DNA of 10,141 nt from positions 1-10,141 of the forward strand of contig JAHJFH010000142.1 of assembly GCA_018824925.1 (NCBI GenBank), given 5' to 3'. Shown here piece by piece: positions 7,097 through 10,141 of this stretch. How positions within the stretch are numbered: position 1 is the stretch's first letter; every line of letters starts with the position of its first letter. Both the position numbers and the translations under genes were made by a program. The notes under the pieces were generated by a model. It was not told the DNA's origin. It did not search any database and saw only the letters and a program-made list of their open reading frames with translations. The DNA comes from Thermoplasmatota archaeon (GTDB taxonomy: Archaea; Thermoplasmatota; E2; DHVEG-1).

Positions 7097-7436
7097 AACC
7101 CGATTACCAACCACTGATGAGTTCTTAGCATACCACCCGATACGTCAACCCTTTGAATGGGTTGTAAATGAAGAAAATCGTGTGTGTATTAAAGTTCCAA
7201 AATTTCGACACCCTATCGGGAAAAAACTTTGTGCTATTATTAGGAAAGAGAATCTCTTTGATGCATGGTTGGATGATATAGGTTCAATTATTTGGCAACG
7301 GTGTGATGGAAGAAAAACGGTAAAAGAGATACTTACAGATGTTCAGAAACAGTTTCCCAACCAGCAAAACCTGGATCAAAGACTTTTTTTGTTTCTACAA
7401 CAGATGTACCATTTGAACTATATTAATTTTCAATGA
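7080..7436 (+). CDS. PqqD-like protein (RRE-type peptide-binding fold)
   Basis: This 118-residue protein resembles the PqqD family, small winged-helix proteins that bind a peptide substrate and present it to a modifying enzyme. The diagnostic core is the LDDIGSIIWQRCDGRKTVKEI segment (64-84): a helix with D65/D66, then DG at 76-77, then T80 and the EI helix. The C-terminal helix pair carries FLFLQQMYHLNYI (103-115). A basic N-terminus leads to HPIRQPFEWVVNE, giving strands typical of the family. It starts on TTG inside the transporter gene (17-base overlap), so the two are surely co-translated. No PQQ-synthesis or radical-SAM gene is in the window, so PQQ synthesis is not supported. A role with the adjacent peptide transporter is inferred from the overlap. 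The stop overlaps the convergent dph6 gene by seven bases. Confidence 0.78.
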   Translation: MPKKTKTRLPTTDEFLAYHPIRQPFEWVVNEENRVCIKVPKFRHPIGKKLCAIIRKENLFDAWLDDIGSIIWQRCDGRKTVKEILTDVQKQFPNQQNLDQRLFLFLQQMYHLNYINFQ

Positions 7437-8104
7437 GCCTTAAGATGGGCAGATTCTATCTGAAAATAACCATGATCACGCTTCCAAATAGTGTGGAATT
7501 GATCAATTAGAAGTTCCTGAGAAAAGAGTGGGGCATCAAGCACGAGTGTTTCAAATTCGCCTCCTTCACCCGCAGAATTTATCCCATATTTCGTGGTTTG
7601 ATGAAAGAGGTTATCAATATTTTTGGTATCAAGAATGGTACCTAACCATGTGTTATCAAGGCCCTCAGCAAAAACACCTACAATCATTATTTTGAATCCT
7701 GCTGAGATTTGTTCAAGAAGTAGTTGCTGTTGGTTTTTATGCCAGAGTGGTGTAAAGGATTTAAGTTTGAGATCATAACATATTTCTTCGATTCGGGTTC
7801 TTTGATACTCTGAGGCAATAGCACCACTGATAACACCATCAATGTTGAGAGGGGATAACAATTTTTTTAAATCCTGTAATTCTGTTTCTTTGTTGCCCGC
7901 TGTTTCTGCAAATATTAACGGAATTCTGAGTGATTTTGATAACAATGGGGTTAAATGAATATTTATGGTATGATACATGAATGAGGCAGGGTTTTTTGAT
8001 TGAAGACTCACGAGATGGATGACGTCCCAGCCCCATTGTTGAGCGATATATATGGCGTATACTGAGTCTTTACCTCCTGAGAAGAGTGCTGCTACTTTCA
8101 TCAT
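7430..8104 (-). CDS. dph6: Diphthine-ammonia ligase (Dph6-type ATP-binding protein)
   Basis: The product (224 residues) is an N-type ATP pyrophosphatase that catalyses the last step of diphthamide synthesis: ATP-dependent amidation of diphthine on the translocase aEF2, using ammonia. The PP-loop SGGKDS is at 9-14. The family blocks SGAIASEYQRTRIE (93-106), FTPLWHKNQQQLL (117-129) and AGEGGEFETLVLDAPLF (178-194) are all present. Length is normal for the archaeal form. The frame is open upstream to 8125, but the family begins with MKVAxLFSGGKDS. Two adjacent ATGs (8104 and 8101) fit, and a GAGAT stretch near 8113-8117 is better spaced for 8104. It diverges from the MTAP-like gene over about 70 bases and runs convergently into the PqqD-like gene. 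Confidence 0.92.
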   Translation of the reverse strand: MMKVAALFSGGKDSVYAIYIAQQWGWDVIHLVSLQSKNPASFMYHTINIHLTPLLSKSLRIPLIFAETAGNKETELQDLKKLLSPLNIDGVISGAIASEYQRTRIEEICYDLKLKSFTPLWHKNQQQLLLEQISAGFKIMIVGVFAEGLDNTWLGTILDTKNIDNLFHQTTKYGINSAGEGGEFETLVLDAPLFSQELLIDQFHTIWKRDHGYFQIESAHLKAH

Positions 8105-8162
8105 AATAGGCATCTCTTTAAACACATAAACATTTCTCGATAGTTGTTGCTTAGTATTCTTT

Positions 8163-8168
8163 GGTGAT
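8163..8168 (+). promoter_or_regulatory. Shine-Dalgarno site of the MTAP-family gene
   Basis: GGTGAT lies six bases before the ATG at 8175. It is the same 16S-complementary element seen before aRF1. It sets this start and lies in the roughly 70-base divergent region shared with dph6. Confidence 0.6.
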
Positions 8169-8174
8169 AGGGTT

Positions 8175-8939
8175 ATGAAAGTTGGGTTAATTAGCGGGAG
8201 AAAAGTACCGAAGTTTCTGTCTAAGTGTGAGGAGATGCGGGTTGATACTGAGTATGGGTCAATTACGGTGAAGGTAGCTGAGGTGGGTGGACATTCAGTT
8301 TTTTTTATTAATCGGCATGGGGGTGAGGGGGATTTGCCACCGCATCAGGTTAATTATCGGGGGAATATTCAGGCATTGGTTGCCAGTCATGTGAGCTGTG
8401 TGTTAGGAATTGGTACGGTGGGTTCATTGAATTTGATGATACAGCCGGGCGATGTGGTGTTACCGCATGATTTTGTGGATATGACGAAACGTCGGGTTTA
8501 TTCATTTTTTGATACGGGTCGGGTGCATGTTGATCTGACAGTACCGTTTTGTCCATTCTTACGATCTCGTGTTTTAGAAAGGTGTCGTACAATGAAGGGG
8601 ATGTCTGTGCATGAATCTGGTGTTTATGTGGTTACTGAGGGGCCGCGGTTGGAAACCCCGGCAGAGATTCGTATGTATCAAACATATGGCGATATTGTTG
8701 GTATGACTTTAGTGCCTGAGGTGGTGTTGGCACGGGAGCGGGGGCTTTGTTATGCCTCTATTTGTGTGGTATGTAATATGGCTGCGGGGATGCAAGCATC
8801 GTTATCCGCCGATGAGATTATTCAGGTCTTTAATGAAAAGAAATCGATGGTGTCGTCGGTTTTAGAGGACACTATTCAATCACTTGATGCTCAGAGAACA
8901 TGTCAGTGTCATAGGGCCATTGATAAGGCGAGTTTATGA
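8175..8939 (+). CDS. MTAP/PNP-family purine nucleoside phosphorylase, divergent; probably 6-oxopurine (5'-methylthioinosine type)
   Basis: The protein (254 residues) belongs to the methylthioadenosine/purine nucleoside phosphorylase family, which splits (methylthio)nucleosides with phosphate. Family blocks are FINRHG (44-49), PPHQVNYRGNI (55-65), GTVGSLNLMIQPGDVVLP (80-97), EGPRLETPAEIR (155-166) and GMTLVPEVVLARE (176-188). N201 followed by A203 (VVCNMAAG) replaces the two aspartates that mark 6-aminopurine enzymes. This favours a 6-oxopurine such as methylthioinosine, as in Methanocaldococcus MJ0060. Odd points: the N-terminal phosphate loop, usually GGTG, reads ISGRK (6-10); the usual His after RHG is G52; and the usual phosphate-binding Thr before VGSL is G80. 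R47, H48 and T178 remain. The gene overlaps archease by four bases. Activity is therefore uncertain, but fold membership is secure. Confidence 0.85.
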   Translation: MKVGLISGRKVPKFLSKCEEMRVDTEYGSITVKVAEVGGHSVFFINRHGGEGDLPPHQVNYRGNIQALVASHVSCVLGIGTVGSLNLMIQPGDVVLPHDFVDMTKRRVYSFFDTGRVHVDLTVPFCPFLRSRVLERCRTMKGMSVHESGVYVVTEGPRLETPAEIRMYQTYGDIVGMTLVPEVVLARERGLCYASICVVCNMAAGMQASLSADEIIQVFNEKKSMVSSVLEDTIQSLDAQRTCQCHRAIDKASL

Positions 8940-9346
8940 AAGCCTATGAGTTTATTGATCATACTGCAGATGTTGTGGTCAAAGCATATGGAAAGGATAT
9001 CGCTGAGGCATATGGGCATGCTGCTAAGGCAATGTTTGATTTGATGACGGATTCATCTAAAATTGCTGCTGTGGGTGAATATAAAATTGAGTTAACGGCG
9101 CCGGACAGGGAACAATTGTTAGTTGATTGGTTATCTGAGTTGTTGTTTTTACATGATGTGCATAATGTGGTGTTTGGGCGTTTTAAGGTGGTGCTAAAGG
9201 ATAATCAGTTAAGTGCAATAGTATATGGGGAGGAATTTAGTACACAGAAACATCGTATTGGGATTGAAATTAAGGCGGTTACCTATCATATGTTGGAGGT
9301 TCATATGACTGATCCCGTGTATGTGCAGGTTTTATTTGATATATAG
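8936..9346 (+). CDS. Archease, RtcB tRNA-ligase cofactor
   Basis: This 136-residue protein is an archease, which speeds GTP-dependent guanylylation of the RtcB RNA ligase in tRNA splicing and RNA repair. The N-terminus carries the acidic metal motif FIDHTAD (D8, D12). The middle has DWLSELLFLHD (64-74). The signature EIKAVTYHMLEV (111-122) follows, and the conserved near-terminal aspartate is D135. The length is typical. The ATG overlaps the upstream stop in an ATGA arrangement, so translation is probably coupled to the MTAP-family gene. RtcB itself is not in the window. It ends with TAG. Confidence 0.95.
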   Translation: MKAYEFIDHTADVVVKAYGKDIAEAYGHAAKAMFDLMTDSSKIAAVGEYKIELTAPDREQLLVDWLSELLFLHDVHNVVFGRFKVVLKDNQLSAIVYGEEFSTQKHRIGIEIKAVTYHMLEVHMTDPVYVQVLFDI

Positions 9347-9347
9347 C

Positions 9348-9352
9348 TTTTT
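9348..9352 (+). terminator. Possible T-tract terminator of the MTAP-archease operon
   Basis: TTTTT directly after the archease TAG stop is a minimal archaeal termination signal. No hairpin is present. It would separate this operon from whatever is transcribed from the 9381-9388 box. Confidence 0.25.
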
Positions 9353-9401
9353 GAATAGTTTCGTTGACCCTTGACGTGTATTTTTATGGTATAACTTCTT
9401 T

Positions 9402-9492
9402 GTGGGTTTTGTGGCTCTTGTACCGGACGGGATCCTCTTCTTTAATGAGCGCTTTTTCCTTCCTCCTAGTGTTTCCGTCCGGTTCTCCTCAC
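9402..9492. ncRNA. Candidate structured RNA: hairpin with perfect 9-bp stem
   Basis: ACCGGACGG (9422-9430) and CCGTCCGGT (9475-9483) are exact reverse complements separated by 44 bases. Outside them, GTGGG (9402-9406) can pair with CTCAC (9488-9492), one G-U pair included. The GC-rich arms stand out in an AT-rich gap. The inside is pyrimidine-rich, with TCCTTCCTCCT complementary to Shine-Dalgarno sequences. A TATA-like stretch sits about 25 bases upstream of the outer arm on the plus strand. Transcription and direction are inferred. It matches no RNA family I recognise. Confidence 0.35.
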
Positions 9493-9512
9493 CATCTCTT
9501 TGATTTCGATAG

Positions 9513-9522
9513 TTTTTAATAA
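9513..9522 (+). promoter_or_regulatory. Possible TATA box of the DUF1858 gene
   Basis: TTTTTAATAA, centred about 30 bases before the ATG at 9547, would place transcription start only a few bases from the start codon, giving a nearly leaderless mRNA. The same T-run could instead terminate the upstream structured element. Confidence 0.3.
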
Positions 9523-9546
9523 CAGAAGTGAATAACGGGCGATACT

Positions 9547-9756
9547 ATGACCAAAGATATGATTACTGAGGATATGACGATTCGGGAAGTTATTGAAAAA
9601 TATCCTGAGACGGCGATGGTGTTTGCGAAATATAATATTGGTTGTATTGGTTGTATTGCGGCGTCTTTTGAACGGATTAAGGATATAGCGGGTGTTCATG
9701 GGACTGATGTGAAGGCTTTTGTTAAGGATTTAAACTCCGTTATTAAAAAGGATTAG
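9547..9756 (+). CDS. DUF1858 small dithiol protein (hybrid-cluster-protein-associated redox disulfide type)
   Basis: This 69-residue protein matches the DUF1858 family. It has the opening ITEDMTIREVIEKYPETAMVF, then the redox pair in IGCIGC (C33, C36), an AASFE helix, the HGTD turn (51-54) and a closing VKDLN helix. Family members are small helical CxxC proteins, often linked to the hybrid cluster protein, and are thought to act as disulfide/thiol redox partners; no reaction is established. Later in-frame ATGs (9559, 9574) exist, but 9547 gives the usual short lead before the MTI motif. There is no strong ribosome site. It ends with TAG, and its stop overlaps the convergent nikR stop by four bases. 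Confidence 0.88.
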   Translation: MTKDMITEDMTIREVIEKYPETAMVFAKYNIGCIGCIAASFERIKDIAGVHGTDVKAFVKDLNSVIKKD

Positions 9757-10141
9757 AGTTTTTCATCGGTTAGTACAAGTTCACCGTGTTTTATGCCTTT
9801 TTGTGCTTTTATTTTATTGGCGAGTTCCTGGATAGCGCCAGCTGTGCCTTTGAGGACGAGGACTTCTAGACAGTTGTGGTGGTCGATATGTATGTGTGTG
9901 GTGGTGAGGATTTCGGTATGGTAGTCATGTTGTATTGTTAATAATCGGTTGGAGAGGTTTCCGGTGTGGTGATCATAGATCATGGTGAGGGTGCCGATGG
10001 CGTTTTGATTGGGGTTTGTGAGATTGGTTTTAAGTAGAGAGCGTCTTATGAGGTCGCGAATTGCTTCGGAGCGGTTTATGTATCCCTCTTTTTTGATTTT
10101 TGTATCAAATTGGTGTAGTAGGGTTGGTTCTATGGATACTC
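9753..10141 (-). CDS. nikR: NikR, nickel-responsive transcriptional regulator (5' end beyond window)
   Basis: The minus-strand frame is open from 10139 to the TAA at 9755-9753, giving 128 residues. Only a handful of N-terminal residues are missing. The ribbon-helix-helix DNA-binding domain is visible at the start: VSIEPTLLHQFD, then EGYINRSEAIRDLIRRSL. The C-terminal ACT-like nickel domain follows, with YDHH, TIQHDYH, THIHIDHHNCLEV and VLKGTAGAIQELA. Compared with E. coli NikR, the four nickel ligands (His76, His87, His89, Cys95) all have counterparts: the His of IQH, both His of HIH, and the Cys of NCLE. NikR is a tetramer that represses nickel-uptake genes when loaded with nickel; the targets are not in this window. 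An internal ATG at 9983 would begin inside the nickel domain and is not the start. Confidence 0.94.
   Translation of the reverse strand, partial: VSIEPTLLHQFDTKIKKEGYINRSEAIRDLIRRSLLKTNLTNPNQNAIGTLTMIYDHHTGNLSNRLLTIQHDYHTEILTTTHIHIDHHNCLEVLVLKGTAGAIQELANKIKAQKGIKHGELVLTDEKL

Larger units (their letters stand above)
9347..9546. other. 200-base gap after archease with promoter-like and structured segments
   Basis: No protein gene is supported here. From left to right the gap holds a TTTTT tract (9348-9352) that may end the archease transcript; a TATA-like TTTTTATG stretch around 9381-9388; a GTGGG...CUCAC pairing (9402-9406 with 9488-9492) enclosing a perfect 9-base inverted repeat; a pyrimidine-rich interior; and an AT-rich block (9513-9522) placed as a promoter for the next gene. 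The only short reading frame (9445-9519, 24 codons) has no ribosome site. Confidence 0.5.

Noticed and set aside
7080..7436. PQQ-biosynthesis operon
   Set aside because: Only a PqqD-like fold is present, with no pqqA, pqqB, pqqC or pqqE-type gene nearby.
9422..9483. Miniature inverted-repeat transposable element
   Set aside because: The total of 62 bases is very short, no flanking target duplication is visible, and no second copy exists in the window.
9402..9493. tRNA or box C/D RNA in the structured gap
   Set aside because: The GGTTC stretch is not flanked by a proper T-stem, no acceptor stem forms, and no box C (RTGATGA) with box D (CTGA) pair is present on either strand.
9445..9519. Small plus-strand reading frame of 24 codons in the gap after archease
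   Set aside because: No Shine-Dalgarno site precedes it, and it runs through the inverted repeat arm; its composition looks like chance.
9641..9660. Tandem repeat of TTGGTTGTA-like units
   Set aside because: It simply encodes the IGCIGC redox motif of the DUF1858 protein.

Overview
The window is archaeal chromosome. It carries a class-1 release factor of the aRF1 type, an archaeal beta-CASP nuclease, a diphthine-ammonia ligase, an archease and a NikR regulator. It also has purine/GGTGAT-type Shine-Dalgarno sites complementary to an archaeal 16S 3' end, and TTATATAA-like boxes upstream of genes. The content fits a moderately AT-rich euryarchaeote; a Thermoplasmata-like or methanogen-related lineage is possible, but the class cannot be fixed from this window. 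Genes are closely packed with several overlaps. TAA, TGA and TAG are all used as stops.

Layout: the 5' end of enolase (1-99, minus) diverges from a slipin/NfeD pair (234-2308), a stomatin-like protein and its membrane serine protease overlapping by one base. Next come two plus-strand information-processing genes: a KH-less aCPSF2-like beta-CASP ribonuclease (2361-3599) and aRF1 (3670-4920). A promoter-bearing gap leads to an OPT-family oligopeptide transporter (5051-7096). Its end overlaps a TTG-started PqqD-like protein (7080-7436). That gene runs tail-to-tail into dph6 (7430-8104, minus), which is followed by a divergent MTAP-family phosphorylase (8175-8939) coupled by an ATGA overlap to archease (8936-9346). 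A 200-base gap contains a perfect 9-bp inverted repeat that could be a structured RNA. The window ends with a small DUF1858 dithiol protein (9547-9756) convergent with a nearly complete NikR (9753-10141, minus).

How the genes work together: four products act on translation or RNA (aCPSF2-like nuclease, aRF1, Dph6, archease), one on membrane quality control (slipin/NfeD), and one on nucleoside/methylthio salvage (MTAP-like). Peptide import is paired with a PqqD-fold peptide-binding protein, and nickel sensing is paired with a redox-disulfide protein. The points most worth a second look are the OPT-PqqD pair, the eroded phosphate site of the MTAP-like enzyme, the inverted-repeat segment at 9402-9492, and a strong G-over-C strand skew that begins inside the OPT gene and persists at the right end whatever the gene direction.
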